In this document: in pieces, positions 15,914 to 24,834 of the stretch
Layout of the letters: each line of letters starts with the position of its first letter
Position numbering within the stretch: position 1 is the stretch's first letter
DNA from: Ralstonia sp. 25mfcol4.1
GTDB taxonomy: Bacteria; Pseudomonadota; Gammaproteobacteria; Burkholderiales; Burkholderiaceae
Assembly: GCF_900104095.1 (NCBI RefSeq)
Contig: NZ_FNJO01000015.1
Coordinates: 95,945-159,944, forward strand
DNA length: 64,000 bases
Direction: 5' to 3'
The notes under the pieces: generated by a model
Databases searched by the model: none
What the model saw: only the letters and a program-made list of their open reading frames with translations
Told to the model about the DNA's origin: nothing
Position numbers and translations under genes: made by a program

Positions 15914-16864
15914 ATGCGCGAACCCCACGTCGCCCCCGCCCTTGGCGCCGACAGCCTTGATGCCGAAGCCCGCCACCTGGCTGGGCGGCGGTCCACGCTG
16001 GTCAGTGTTTTCGTCAATATTGGCCTGACGATTGCCCAGGGCGTGATCGGGGTCGTCGCAGGCTCGCAGGCGCTGGTGGCCGATTCGCTCCATTCCCTGT
16101 CCGACCTCGTTTCCGATTTCGTCGTGTTGTTTGCCGGCCATCACAGCCGCAAGGGGGCCGATACCGATCACCCGTACGGGCATCAGCGGTTTGAGACGGC
16201 GGCCTCGCTGGCGCTGGGCGCGCTGCTGCTGGCCGTGGGCGTGGGCATGCTGTGGGCGGCGGTTGGCAAGATCCAGCATCCGGAGGGGGCGCAGCCGGTG
16301 CAGACGGTGGCGTTGTGGGTGGCGCTGGGGGCGCTGGCGGCCAAGGAGGGGCTGTTCCGCTACATGCTGCGCGTGGCGGAGCGAGTCAGGTCGAGCATGC
16401 TGGTGGCCAATGCCTGGCATGCGCGGTCCGATGCGGCGTCGTCATTGGTGGTGGCACTGGGCATCGGCGGCAACCTGCTCGGGTATCACGTGCTCGATCC
16501 CGTCGCGGCCATCGTGGTGGGCTTGATGGTGTCGCGCATGGGCCTGCGATTTGGCTGGGATGCGATGAACGACCTGATGGACCGCGCCGCCGACGAAGAT
16601 GTGGTGGCCAGTCTGCGCGACGCGATGCTGGACACCCCCGGCGTGCTGGGTCTGCATGATCTCAAGACGCGCAAGATGGGGGACATGATCCTGGTCGACG
16701 TGCATCTGGAGATCCAGGCCGACCTGACCGTCGAGCAGGGCCACGCGATTGCCACCGAGGCCCGCCGGCGTGCGATGGAGCGCGACGACGTCCTGAACGT
16801 CATGACGCATGTGGACCCGGTCAGGGTGCCACGCACGCAGTCGGTGTCGGCCGAGTCAGCGTAG
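15914..16864 (+). CDS. Cation diffusion facilitator (CDF) family metal exporter
   Basis: A 316-residue inner-membrane protein with six predicted helices. HSLSDLVSDFVVLF carries the transport-site HxxxD, and a second HARSDAASSLVVALG has the matching HxxxD in helix 5. Between them is the family motif DHPYGHQRFE. The C-terminal cytoplasmic domain (about 225-310) has HDLKTRKMGDMILVDVHLE. CDF proteins exchange Zn, Fe, Co or Mn for protons. The frame is open from ATG 15845, overlapping the small membrane gene, but the first 23 residues of that version are not family-like, so I place the start at 15914 with some doubt. Confidence 0.85.
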   Translation: MREPHVAPALGADSLDAEARHLAGRRSTLVSVFVNIGLTIAQGVIGVVAGSQALVADSLHSLSDLVSDFVVLFAGHHSRKGADTDHPYGHQRFETAASLALGALLLAVGVGMLWAAVGKIQHPEGAQPVQTVALWVALGALAAKEGLFRYMLRVAERVRSSMLVANAWHARSDAASSLVVALGIGGNLLGYHVLDPVAAIVVGLMVSRMGLRFGWDAMNDLMDRAADEDVVASLRDAMLDTPGVLGLHDLKTRKMGDMILVDVHLEIQADLTVEQGHAIATEARRRAMERDDVLNVMTHVDPVRVPRTQSVSAESA

Positions 16865-17485
16865 GTCGCTGCGCCGGTACAGGCTCAGGCCCACGGCCAG
16901 GAAGGCCAGCATGCCGGCACAGCCCCGGTTGATCCACTGCACGGCCCGCGCCGACAGCGTCCGCACCGCGTGGCGGCCGCCGAACGCGTAGATCGCCATC
17001 ATCAAGATATCCATCAGCGCGGCAATCACGGCCAGGATCACGTACTGGATGGCGACGGGTTTGTCCGCGTGGACGAACTGCGGCACGAAGGCCGACGTGA
17101 ACAGGATGGTCTTGGGGTTCGACAGGGCCACGAACAGCGCGCGCAGGAAGGCCGCGCGGCCGCTGGCCGACGTGGCATCCGACGTCGCCACCAGTTCCCG
17201 CGTGGGCGCCCGCCACATCGAGACAGCCAGGTAAAACAGGTAGGCCGCGCCCAGCCATTTGATCGCCGTGAACAGGTGCTCGGATGCCTGCAGCACCGCG
17301 CCAAGCCCGCAGCCCACGGCGCCGATCAGAATCAGGTCGGCCAGTGCGGCGCCGGCGATGCCGCAGGCGGCCACGCGCATCGGGCGAGTGGCGCCGTTGC
17401 TCAGGGCCAGCAACATCGTCGGGCCAGGGGTGACCATGACGGCGGCCACCGCAATCAGGTAGAGAAAGAGGGTTGTGCTGTCCAT
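16856..17485 (-). CDS. LysE/RhtB family amino-acid exporter
   Basis: A 209-residue membrane protein with five to six hydrophobic segments. It opens MDSTTLFLYLIAVAAVMVTPGPTM, where the TPGP motif is diagnostic for LysE/RhtB exporters, and continues with AAYLFYLAVSMWR and FLRALFVALSNPKTILF, both family signatures. Members export homoserine, threonine, leucine or other amino acids. GGAG lies 9 nt before ATG 17485. It is convergent with the CDF gene and overlaps its last 9 bases. Confidence 0.88.
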   Translation of the reverse strand: MDSTTLFLYLIAVAAVMVTPGPTMLLALSNGATRPMRVAACGIAGAALADLILIGAVGCGLGAVLQASEHLFTAIKWLGAAYLFYLAVSMWRAPTRELVATSDATSASGRAAFLRALFVALSNPKTILFTSAFVPQFVHADKPVAIQYVILAVIAALMDILMMAIYAFGGRHAVRTLSARAVQWINRGCAGMLAFLAVGLSLYRRSDLR

Positions 17486-17626
17486 CGAAACGCGCTCCGG
17501 AAAGGCGCCGCATTGGCGAGGCGCCAGTGTGAGCCGATTCGCGCCGATATGCACGCGCTTCCTGTGGATAACCGGGTGAACAAACCTGTGGGCGGGCCTG
17601 GGGGCTGCCTGTGGGGCGGCTGTGGG

Positions 17627-17656
17627 ACGTATACGTACAACCCGGCACGTATACGT
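17627..17656. repeat. Paired ACGTATACGT palindromes, 20-bp spacing
   Basis: Two identical 10-bp palindromes ACGTATACGT (17627-17636 and 17647-17656) are phased by 20 bp, about two helical turns. They would present the same face of DNA to a dimeric regulator. Confidence 0.7.
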
Positions 17657-17815
17657 CAGCGCCCCCGCCTCCTCCTGCATTTACCCACGCCCGTCCACGT
17701 CTGCGCCGCACGGTTTCCCAGAGGGTTATCTGTTCCGTAACCCCATGATTGGAAGGGAAGAAACGGGGTTATCCACGGCTACGGGGCAGTGTTAACCATT
17801 ACTACTACTATTTAT

Positions 17816-17846
17816 GTATACGTAAACAATGTCGGTATACGTATAC
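17816..17846. repeat. Second GTATAC palindrome pair
   Basis: GTATACGTA at 17816-17824 is followed by the perfect 12-bp palindrome GTATACGTATAC at 17835-17846. The cores are 19 bp apart, echoing the pair at 17627-17656. Confidence 0.65.
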
Positions 17847-17955
17847 GGACCATTGCGCGAGACGATCTGGCTGGCGAACGTCGTCGACGTTGCGCCAGGC
17901 TGTGGCGGCCGACTGGCCCAAGCCCAACGGCCGTCTCGTGGCAGGGTGCCGCACC

Positions 17956-18579
17956 CTAGCGCGGCACCTTGAACGCCTTGCGGGCCCGTAGTACCGCGGC
18001 GCGGGTCGAGCAGCCGTCCATGTGGTCGTTGACCAGCCCCATGGCCTGCATCAGCGCGTACATCGTGGTCGGGCCGACAAACTTCCAGCCGCGCTTCTTG
18101 AGATCCTTCGACAGCGCCGTCGATTCCGGGCTGATGGCCATCGTGCGCAGCACTTCCGGCGTCAGCGTCTTCGGGCGGCTTTTCGGGTCGGGTTCGAACT
18201 TCCAGAAGTAGGCCGCCAGCGACGGTTCGGTTTTCAGCAGTTCCTGCGCGCACTTCGCGTTGTGGATGGCCGCCTCGATCTTGCCCCGATGGCGCACGAT
18301 GCCGGCATCGCCGAGCAGCCGCTCCACGTCGCGCTCGGTAAAGCGCGCCACCTTGTCGATCTCGAAATTGGCGAAGGCCTTGCGGAAGGCCTCGCGCTTG
18401 CGCAGGATGGTCAGCCAGCTCAGGCCGGACTGGAAGCCTTCCAGACACAGCTTTTCGAACAGGCGCCGGTCGTCGTCCACCGGAAAGCCCCATTCGTTGT
18501 CGTGATAGTGGCAGTAGTCCTCCAGATCACCGCACCAGCCGCAGCGTACCAGTGTCTGCGGCGCGGATTTCGTCGTCAT
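17956..18579 (-). CDS. tag: DNA-3-methyladenine glycosylase I (Tag)
   Basis: A 207-residue base-excision repair enzyme. It begins with the zinc-binding RCGWCG and YHDNEWGFP, then FEKLCLEGFQSGLSW, the Tag substrate-pocket region, and ends with NDHMDGCSTR carrying the remaining zinc ligands. Tag removes 3-methyladenine from alkylated DNA. ATG 18579 has AAGGAG 9 nt upstream; an in-frame ATG at 18597 lacks this. It is followed by the palindrome-rich intergenic region. Confidence 0.93.
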   Translation of the reverse strand: MTTKSAPQTLVRCGWCGDLEDYCHYHDNEWGFPVDDDRRLFEKLCLEGFQSGLSWLTILRKREAFRKAFANFEIDKVARFTERDVERLLGDAGIVRHRGKIEAAIHNAKCAQELLKTEPSLAAYFWKFEPDPKSRPKTLTPEVLRTMAISPESTALSKDLKKRGWKFVGPTTMYALMQAMGLVNDHMDGCSTRAAVLRARKAFKVPR

Positions 18580-18713
18580 TCGCCTTCGCTCCTTCATCTA
18601 TGGCCCACACGGCGCCGCAGCGATCATGCGCCCGGAAGGCCACGTCGTAAAGACTGCAGCCGGCCGGATCCGGACATCCAACTGACAAACGGCGGAGCAA
18701 TGCGGGCGAAAAA

Positions 18714-18735
18714 AAGCCAACCCGAAGGTTGGCTT
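18714..18735 (-). terminator. Intrinsic terminator of the MHS transporter gene
   Basis: A 9-bp perfect stem (AAGCCAACC/GGTTGGCTT) with a tetraloop is followed on the minus strand by a T run. It lies 24 bp beyond the transporter stop at 18759. Confidence 0.85.
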
Positions 18736-18758
18736 CTTTGGGGCGGCAAACCGGCCGG

Positions 18759-20069
18759 TCAGGCCAGCTTCTTGCCCGTACGGTCGTGCATGAATGCCAG
18801 CGCGACCAGGCTGATGGCTGCGGCGGCAATCACGTAGTACGCGGGGGCCAGCTTGTTGTGGGTCGACTCGATCAGCCACGTCACGATCAGCGGGGCGAAG
18901 CCGCCGAAGATCGTCACGGCGAAGTTGTAGGCCAGCGACAGGCCGGTGGAACGCACTTCGGTCGGGAACTGCTCGGCCAGCACGGCTGGCGCCGGGCCCG
19001 TGAAGGCGGCCAGCAGGATGCCCAGCACGATCTGCACCTGCAGCAGCGTGGCGGTGGTCGGCGACACGTTGAGCCAGTGGAACAGCGGGTAGGCCAGCAC
19101 CAGGATGGCCAGCGCCACCACGCTCAGCATGCGCTTGCGGCCCACGCGGTCGGACAGCATGCCCATCAGCGGGCACAGCACCAGGATGATGGCGCCGCAG
19201 ATGGCCGTCGACTGGAACGTCGCGCCAAGCGGCAGGCCCAGCTGCTGCTTGGCGTACGAGGGCATGTAGAAGACCAGCACATAGGTGCAGACCGTCCACA
19301 GGATGGTCACGCCCAGGCCGGCCAGCACTTCGCGCGGATGGTCGCGCAGCACCTGCGAGAGGGGCGAGAACTTCACATTGTTGGCGCGGCGCTCGGCCTG
19401 GCGCTGCTCGAACTCGGGCGGCTCTTCCAGGTGCGAGCGGATGTACATGCCCACCGGGCCGATCAGCAGGCCGAACAGGAACGGAATGCGCCAGCCCCAT
19501 GCGTCGATCTGGGCCTGGTCCAGGCCATTCGTGACCAGCGCCCCCATGGCGGCGCCCAGCATGAACGAAATACCCTGGCTGGCCTGCTGCCAGCTGGCGT
19601 AGGCGCCGCGCTCCTCGTCGGGCGCATGTTCGATCAGGAACGCCGTGGCGCCGCCGACTTCGCCGCCGGCCGAAAAGCCCTGGATCAGGCGCGCCAGCAC
19701 GATCAGCGCCGGTGCCCAGAGGCCGATCGATGCATAGGTGGGGGCCAGGCCGATGATGGCCGTACCCAGTGCCATCAGCAGGATGGTCAGCGTCAGCGCG
19801 GCCTTGCGGCCCACGCGGTCGGCGTAGACGCCCAGCACGATGGCGCCGACCGGGCGCATGAAGAAGCCCACGCCGAACGTGGCCACGGTCAGCAGGAACG
19901 ACGTCAGGTCGTTGCCAGTGGGGAAGAACAGCTTGGCGATGATGACCGCGAAGAAGCTGTAGACGGTGAAATCGAACCATTCGAGGCCGTTGCCGATGGT
20001 GGCGGCGATGATCGCGCGGCGTCGGGTGGCTTTGGACAGGTCGTTGGCGGATGCTGCAGTAACGGACAT
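18759..20069 (-). CDS. MFS transporter, metabolite:H+ symporter (MHS) family
   Basis: A 436-residue protein with twelve predicted helices. MHS hallmarks are GNGLEWFDFTVYSFFA in helix 1, GVGFFMRPVGAIVLGVYADRVGRK, and RLIQGFSAGGEVGGATAFLIEHAP. This is the ProP/KgtP/ShiA/citrate group, which imports organic acids or osmolytes with protons; the substrate cannot be read from sequence. The start at 20069 puts a short polar N-terminus before helix 1. The longer frame to 20135 is not family-like. Confidence 0.88.
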   Translation of the reverse strand: MSVTAASANDLSKATRRRAIIAATIGNGLEWFDFTVYSFFAVIIAKLFFPTGNDLTSFLLTVATFGVGFFMRPVGAIVLGVYADRVGRKAALTLTILLMALGTAIIGLAPTYASIGLWAPALIVLARLIQGFSAGGEVGGATAFLIEHAPDEERGAYASWQQASQGISFMLGAAMGALVTNGLDQAQIDAWGWRIPFLFGLLIGPVGMYIRSHLEEPPEFEQRQAERRANNVKFSPLSQVLRDHPREVLAGLGVTILWTVCTYVLVFYMPSYAKQQLGLPLGATFQSTAICGAIILVLCPLMGMLSDRVGRKRMLSVVALAILVLAYPLFHWLNVSPTTATLLQVQIVLGILLAAFTGPAPAVLAEQFPTEVRSTGLSLAYNFAVTIFGGFAPLIVTWLIESTHNKLAPAYYVIAAAAISLVALAFMHDRTGKKLA

Positions 20070-20238
20070 GAGGCTGGCTACAACGATGAAAGAACCGGTG
20101 GATGCCCCCGCAAGTGTGCCCCGGCGGTGACGCAAGCCAGCATCTTAAGCGATTCCTTACATCAATTTGTCATACGGAGGTGCCGACGAAGGTTGCCGAT
20201 CCATCACCTGATACCCATGGCCCCGAACCGCGACGGCC

Positions 20239-20568
20239 TTATCCGACGCCGTGCCCATGATGGTTGGGCGTGTGCGGCGTCTGGGTGGGGGCGGCCAGGT
20301 CGAGCGGGGTAAGGTCGCGGGCCGGCGCCGGACGCTTGCGCGTGAACCACAGCCAGGCGGCGCTCGAGAGCCAGCCGATGACGAAGACGGTGTCGCCGGC
20401 ATGGTTGAGCAGGGCCGGCGCCAGCGGCGTGCCGAACACGTCGGCCAGCATGTCGGCGGGCAGGCGCGCGACGATCCAGAGCAACACGGCCGGGCCGCTG
20501 CCGTAAACGCCGGGCTGCCACCACAGCGCGTGGGGCAGGGCGTGCAGGGGATCGAAACGCTTGGACAC
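20239..20568 (-). CDS. Hypothetical small membrane protein
   Basis: A 109-residue protein. It starts with GTG at 20568, preceded by GGAG 7 nt upstream. Two hydrophobic stretches are visible (about 27-42 and 60-77, the second VFVIGWLSSAAWLWF), followed by a Pro/Thr/His-rich tail with a histidine cluster (HHGHG) at the end. I recognise no family. The terminal histidines could bind metal. The good ribosome-binding site and the codon use make it a likely gene. Confidence 0.55.
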   Translation of the reverse strand: MSKRFDPLHALPHALWWQPGVYGSGPAVLLWIVARLPADMLADVFGTPLAPALLNHAGDTVFVIGWLSSAAWLWFTRKRPAPARDLTPLDLAAPTQTPHTPNHHGHGVG

Positions 20569-20673
20569 GGGCTTTCTCCGGCGGATGCGTGCGTCGCATC
20601 TCTGGAGGACATCATAGGCCGATTCGTGTTACGGCCGCTGTCGGTGTTTGGGGAAACCGTCCGGGGTGTGTGC

Positions 20674-20790
20674 GGTATCCAACGCCCAACATGCCCGGGG
20701 CGCGGGACCTTCAAGTTTTTTGCAGGACTTGTCCGCAAAAGCCATGCGTCACGGCGCGACATCTTTGCCAGACTCCATCCATTGGATACC
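20674..20790. repeat. 9-bp inverted repeat pair upstream of the dioxygenase
   Basis: GGTATCCAA at 20674-20682 and its exact reverse complement TTGGATACC at 20782-20790 flank 99 bp just before the dioxygenase start (20812). They could be paired operator half-sites allowing looping. Chance cannot be excluded for arms of this length. Confidence 0.35.
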
Positions 20791-20811
20791 TCCGCTTAAC
20801 GGCCCGACGCC

Positions 20812-21702
20812 ATGACTACCCTTTTGCCCGCCATCTATGTGTCACACGGATCGCCGATGCTGGCGATCGATCCCGGCCCCACCGGCGCCGCGTTTGACGC
20901 GCTGGGGGGCCGTCTGCGCGCGCTCAAGCCGAAGGCCGTGCTGGTGATATCCGCGCACTGGATCTACAGCACGCTGGCCGTCAGCACGCGTTCGCGCCAG
21001 GAAGCCTGGCACGACTTCGGCGGTTTTCCGCGCGAACTGTACGCGCTGCGCTATGACGCCCCGGGGTCGCCCGACCTGGCCGCGCGCGTGAAGGCGCTGA
21101 TCGAGGCCGCCGCCATTCCGGGTGCCGGCTTCGTGGCCGAAGACCAGGACCGCCCGTTGGACCACGGCGCCTGGATGCCGCTGCGCCACTTCTTCCCCGA
21201 TGCCGATGTGCCGGTGGTGCAGCTGGCCTTCAACCCATACCTGAGCCCGGCGACCCAGATCGAGATCGGCCGCGCCCTGGCGCCGCTGCGCGCTGAAGGC
21301 GTGCTGGTGATCGGATCGGGCAGCTTTACCCATAACCTGCAGGAAGTGTTTGGCGGCGGCGCCCGCAAGGCCCAGCATGGCCCCGAGACCGAGCCATACG
21401 TGGATGCCTTCCGGGGCTGGATGGCCGATGCGCTGAACGATGCGCTGGCCACCGGCGACGTGAGCCGGATCGCCGATTACCGCACCCAGGCGCCCTTCGC
21501 GCGCCGGGCCCATCCGACCGACGAGCACCTGCTGCCGTTCTACGTGACGCTGGGTGCGGCCATCGGCCCGGACGCGGCGACAGGCAAGGACGCCAGCGTC
21601 GCCCGTGTGGCCGATGAAGTGACGTACGGCGTGCTGGCCATGGACACCTTCGTGTTCGACGGCATCGGCACCGGCCACGCGCCGCTGCCCAAGGCGGCCT
21701 GA
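20812..21702 (+). CDS. ygiD: DODA-type extradiol ring-opening dioxygenase (YgiD-like)
   Basis: A 296-residue class III extradiol dioxygenase. IYVSHGSPML carries the first His ligand (His12). It is followed by VISAHWIYS, EDQDRPLDHGAW with a catalytic His, and RAHPTDEHLLPFYVTLGAA. This matches the LigB/DODA group, including E. coli YgiD, a zinc- or iron-dependent 4,5-DOPA extradiol dioxygenase. The physiological substrate is probably a catechol. It is transcribed alone; the next gene is convergent. Confidence 0.88.
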   Translation: MTTLLPAIYVSHGSPMLAIDPGPTGAAFDALGGRLRALKPKAVLVISAHWIYSTLAVSTRSRQEAWHDFGGFPRELYALRYDAPGSPDLAARVKALIEAAAIPGAGFVAEDQDRPLDHGAWMPLRHFFPDADVPVVQLAFNPYLSPATQIEIGRALAPLRAEGVLVIGSGSFTHNLQEVFGGGARKAQHGPETEPYVDAFRGWMADALNDALATGDVSRIADYRTQAPFARRAHPTDEHLLPFYVTLGAAIGPDAATGKDASVARVADEVTYGVLAMDTFVFDGIGTGHAPLPKAA

Positions 21703-21769
21703 TCGCTGGCTGAACGCTGCCTGAACGCGCCTTGATCGCTGCCTGATCCTGGCCGGACCGCGCTGGCGG

Positions 21770-22975
21770 TCAGGTCGTCAGGTAGCGTCGCACCGACCGC
21801 GCGCCGAACAGCGCGATATAGCCCATCGTCAGCGCCACCACGGCGATGCCGATGCGCAGGCTGGCCAGGTGCGCCACGCCGCCGATCATCACCGGGCCAA
21901 GCAGCAGGCCCACGTAGGCAAAGCGCGCCACGCGCGCGATGGCTTCGGCAGCGGTCACGCCGGGCAGGCGCGACGCCGCCACGAAGAAGATCGGCACCAG
22001 GTTCGCGGCGCCCAGGCCCATCAGGCTGAAGCCGATCAGCGCGGCCAGCGGCCACGGCACGGCAATGGCCAGTGCGATACCGGCAAAGCCCAGCCAGGCG
22101 CTGCCGGTCAGCGTGCGGGCATCGCCGAAACGGGCCCGCAGGCGGTCACCGCCGAAGCGGCCGCAGGCCATGCCGCCCGAAAAGGCTGCGTAGCCGAAGC
22201 TGATCCATGCCAGCGGCGCCTCGGCCACCTCGCGCATGTAGACCGTGGTCCAGTCGTACATGGCCCCTTCTCCCACCAGCCCCAGGAACGCCATCAGGCC
22301 CAGCAGCCACAATCCGCGCGTGGCGTGGTCCTTGTGGTGGTCGGCCGTGGGCAGCACCGGATGGTCGGCCAGCAGCCCGCGACGCGTGCCCAGCGCCACG
22401 GCGGCCGTCATGGCCGCGATCAGCGCCGTGTGTAGCAGCGGCGGCACCTGCAGGCTCAGCATCAGCCCGCCAAATGCCGCGCCAATCATGCCGCCCAGGC
22501 TGAACATGCCGTGCAGGGCCGACATCACGGGCCGTGTGCTGCGGCTGGCTTCGACGGTGGCGGCCTGCGCGTTCATCCCGACGTCGAACATCGCGTTGGC
22601 CATGCCGAACACCAGCAGCGCCGGCAGCAGCAGCGCGAAGCTGGGCATGGCCAGGATCACCAGCGTCATGCAGGCAAACGCGACACCGCCCAGCATCGAC
22701 GCCCGCGCGCTGCCCATCTTGCCCACCCAGCGGCCCACCGGGCCCATGACCAGGATCGCGCCGCCGGTAACGGCCAGCATGGCCAGCGACAGCATGGCGT
22801 CGGACAGCCCGAAGCGGGCCTTGATGGTTGGGATGTGGACCCCCCAGGTGGCAAACGTGGCGCCGTTGGCAAAGAACAGCGCCATGGTGCCGCGCGTGGC
22901 GCGCGAGACGGCCGACGGGGACGGGGCGGGAGCGGAGACGGAGGGCGAAGTGGTATCGATCGAATAATCGGACAT
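21770..22975 (-). CDS. MFS transporter, YbjJ-like
   Basis: A 401-residue major facilitator with twelve predicted helices. It contains ATWGVHIPTIKARFGLSDAMLSL and a central MSALHGMFSLGGMIGAAFGGLML, typical of the YbjJ/FucP-related group. A Ser/Pro/Ala-rich N-terminus precedes helix 1. ATG 22975 is preferred over 23005 because the extra ten residues are not membrane-like and would run closer to the upstream gene. It may be co-transcribed with the MFS gene starting at 24278, since both point left and are 49 bp apart. Substrate unknown. Confidence 0.82.
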   Translation of the reverse strand: MSDYSIDTTSPSVSAPAPSPSAVSRATRGTMALFFANGATFATWGVHIPTIKARFGLSDAMLSLAMLAVTGGAILVMGPVGRWVGKMGSARASMLGGVAFACMTLVILAMPSFALLLPALLVFGMANAMFDVGMNAQAATVEASRSTRPVMSALHGMFSLGGMIGAAFGGLMLSLQVPPLLHTALIAAMTAAVALGTRRGLLADHPVLPTADHHKDHATRGLWLLGLMAFLGLVGEGAMYDWTTVYMREVAEAPLAWISFGYAAFSGGMACGRFGGDRLRARFGDARTLTGSAWLGFAGIALAIAVPWPLAALIGFSLMGLGAANLVPIFFVAASRLPGVTAAEAIARVARFAYVGLLLGPVMIGGVAHLASLRIGIAVVALTMGYIALFGARSVRRYLTT

Positions 22976-23024
22976 CAGGACAACCGGACACGGCCGGTAC
23001 AACAAGGCACAGATCGGAAAAAAC

Positions 23025-24278
23025 TCAGGCTGGCGCGGCGCCAGGCCGCAGCAGGCCGCGCTGGTGCAGCGCGAAGGCGAACGCGCCCAGCGCGCCTACC
23101 GCCAGCGCCACCATGACCCACAGCATCAGCCAGTAGCCGCCGGCCACGCGCCAGAGCAGGGCGCCAATCCACGGCGCGGCGGCCTGCATCAGCAACACCG
23201 GGGTCATCATTAACCCGTTCAGCGTTGCATAGTGATGACGCGAGATCAACTCGGGCATGGCCATCGCGCGCAGCATGGTGTTGACGCCGTTGGCGCAGCC
23301 ATAGCAGACCGCCGCCACCATCAGCCAGTAGCCGTCGCCGAGCGTCAGGCACAGCAGGCCCAGGCTCATGACGATATACACCGGCATCGACAGCCGCACC
23401 GGGTGATCGATGGGCAACCGCGCCATGGCCAGACGGCCCGCCACCTGCGCAGGCCCGATCAGCGCCGCGACGACCAGTTGCTGGCCCACCGGCAGGCCCT
23501 TTTCGGTCAGCATCGGAATCAGGTGGGCGCCCAGCAGCGACGCGATCACGGCGGTGGCCGTGAAGGCCAGCACCACGGCCCAGAACACGGGCTGGCGCAG
23601 CGTGGTACGGGCGATGCCTGGCGACGCGGCGCCGGGCAGCGGGGAGCTGGCGTGTGCGCCGGTATGTGAATAGCTGGGATGCACCGCGTAGCGCAGCCTG
23701 GCGTGCAGCGGCGCGCAGACAAACAGGTTCAGCGCCGCGAAGATGACCAGCGTCTCGCGCCAGCCCCAATGCAGCACCAGCCACTGGCCGATCGGAATGA
23801 AGAGGGTGCTGGCAAAGCCGGCGAACAGCGTCACGTGGACGATCGGTTTCTGGTAGCCATCGCCGAACGCCTGCCGCAGCACCACGAAGGCCGGTTCGTA
23901 GAGCGTGGACGCCATGGCCAGCCCCAGCGGAATCCACATCAGCAGGAACAGCGCCGGCGACGGGCACCACGCCCACAACAGCAGCCCGATGGCGGCCAGC
24001 ACCGACCCGATTCCCATGACCTTGCGCGCCGGCACGCGGTCGAGCAGGCGGCCCACCGCGAACGAGCACATCGCCCATACCAGCAACCCCAGCGAGAACC
24101 CGCCCGCCAGGAACGGCTTGCCGTAGCCAAGCGAGTCGTTCATCGGGCCGATGAAGACGGTGAACGTGAAGTACAGCGTGCCCCAGCTGATGATTTCGGT
24201 GATGCCGAGGGTCCAGACGATCTGGCGAGGCGATAGCTGGGCCGGGGCGGCGGTGGAATCGGGGGCGGGAGCGGTCAT
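23025..24278 (-). CDS. MFS transporter (monocarboxylate/OFA-like group)
   Basis: A 417-residue protein with twelve predicted helices. It opens LSPRQIVWTLGITEIISWGTLYFTF and has GRLLDRVPARKVMGIG after helix 2, with a polar central loop at about 195-225 (YSHTGAHASS). The arrangement suits MFS members distantly related to monocarboxylate transporters. The substrate cannot be deduced. It is upstream of a second MFS gene on the same strand. Confidence 0.8.
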   Translation of the reverse strand: MTAPAPDSTAAPAQLSPRQIVWTLGITEIISWGTLYFTFTVFIGPMNDSLGYGKPFLAGGFSLGLLVWAMCSFAVGRLLDRVPARKVMGIGSVLAAIGLLLWAWCPSPALFLLMWIPLGLAMASTLYEPAFVVLRQAFGDGYQKPIVHVTLFAGFASTLFIPIGQWLVLHWGWRETLVIFAALNLFVCAPLHARLRYAVHPSYSHTGAHASSPLPGAASPGIARTTLRQPVFWAVVLAFTATAVIASLLGAHLIPMLTEKGLPVGQQLVVAALIGPAQVAGRLAMARLPIDHPVRLSMPVYIVMSLGLLCLTLGDGYWLMVAAVCYGCANGVNTMLRAMAMPELISRHHYATLNGLMMTPVLLMQAAAPWIGALLWRVAGGYWLMLWVMVALAVGALGAFAFALHQRGLLRPGAAPA

Positions 24279-24388
24279 GGCGCGCCCGGCGCGATTAGGG
24301 GGGCGCCGGTGCGGTGCAGTCAGTGGAGCGGAAATTGTATCGGCGCAGCCACGGGTGAGGGAAGGCGCACGCCGGGGGGTATCGGGCG

Positions 24389-24811
24389 TCAGCCGCCAGA
24401 ACCGGCACCGTCTGGCGGGCCCTTCAGTTCCACGGTGTTGCCGTCGGGGTCCTTGACGTAGATCGACGGGCCTTCGCCTTCGGCACCATAACGGCGTTCG
24501 ACCGGGCTTGCATCTATATGATGAATATTCAGGTGCTCAAAAATCGCATTGGCATCGAACGGATCGATACGTAGGCAGAAATGATCGAGATTGCGGCCTT
24601 CCGTACCCGGGCCTGCGCCGCCGGCCCGACCGACGGGGCCGTCCAGCGATACGAGATCGATCAGCCCGCTGCCGGCCCGAAGCTGCGTGAGGCCGAAGGC
24701 GGGCTGTTCCTTTTCCACCGTGCAGCCCAGCACGTCGACGTAGAAACGTACCATCTGCGCGACGTCGGCGGTGCGCAACACCAGATGGTCGATACCGCGG
24801 ATCGCGAACAT
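24389..24811 (-). CDS. VOC-family (glyoxalase/dioxygenase fold) protein
   Basis: A 140-residue single VOC module pair. FAIRGIDHLVLRTADVAQMVRFYVDVLGC opens it, with a metal-type His at position 9. RNLDHFCLRI in the middle supplies a second His, and the C-terminal IYVKDPDGNTVELKGP carries the Glu ligand. These are the usual three metal residues of glyoxalase I, fosfomycin resistance and extradiol-type enzymes; substrate is not evident. It starts 23 bp after the GFA-family gene stop. Confidence 0.82.
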   Translation of the reverse strand: MFAIRGIDHLVLRTADVAQMVRFYVDVLGCTVEKEQPAFGLTQLRAGSGLIDLVSLDGPVGRAGGAGPGTEGRNLDHFCLRIDPFDANAIFEHLNIHHIDASPVERRYGAEGEGPSIYVKDPDGNTVELKGPPDGAGSGG

Positions 24812-24834
24812 GGCGCGTGGAATCCCGTGCGTGG

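Larger units (their letters stand above)
17486..17955. other. 470-bp gene-free region with DnaA boxes and GTATAC palindromes
   Basis: No credible gene is found between the LysE and tag genes. The stretch holds a perfect DnaA box on the minus strand (TGTGGATAA, 17563-17571) and a one-mismatch box TTATCCACG (17769-17777). Several TGTGGG runs lie between 17588 and 17626, and an AT-richer patch lies near 17790-17830. The perfect palindrome ACGTATACGT occurs twice exactly 20 bp apart (17627 and 17647). Near 17816 comes GTATACGTA, followed by a 12-bp palindrome GTATACGTATAC at 17835-17846. This reads like a regulatory or replication-associated element; its role is unknown. Confidence 0.6.

Noticed and set aside
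17486..17955. A chromosomal or plasmid replication origin
   Set aside because: No dnaA, repA, parAB or iteron series is adjacent. The DnaA boxes and palindromes are real, but an origin call would go beyond the evidence, so it is kept only as a finding.
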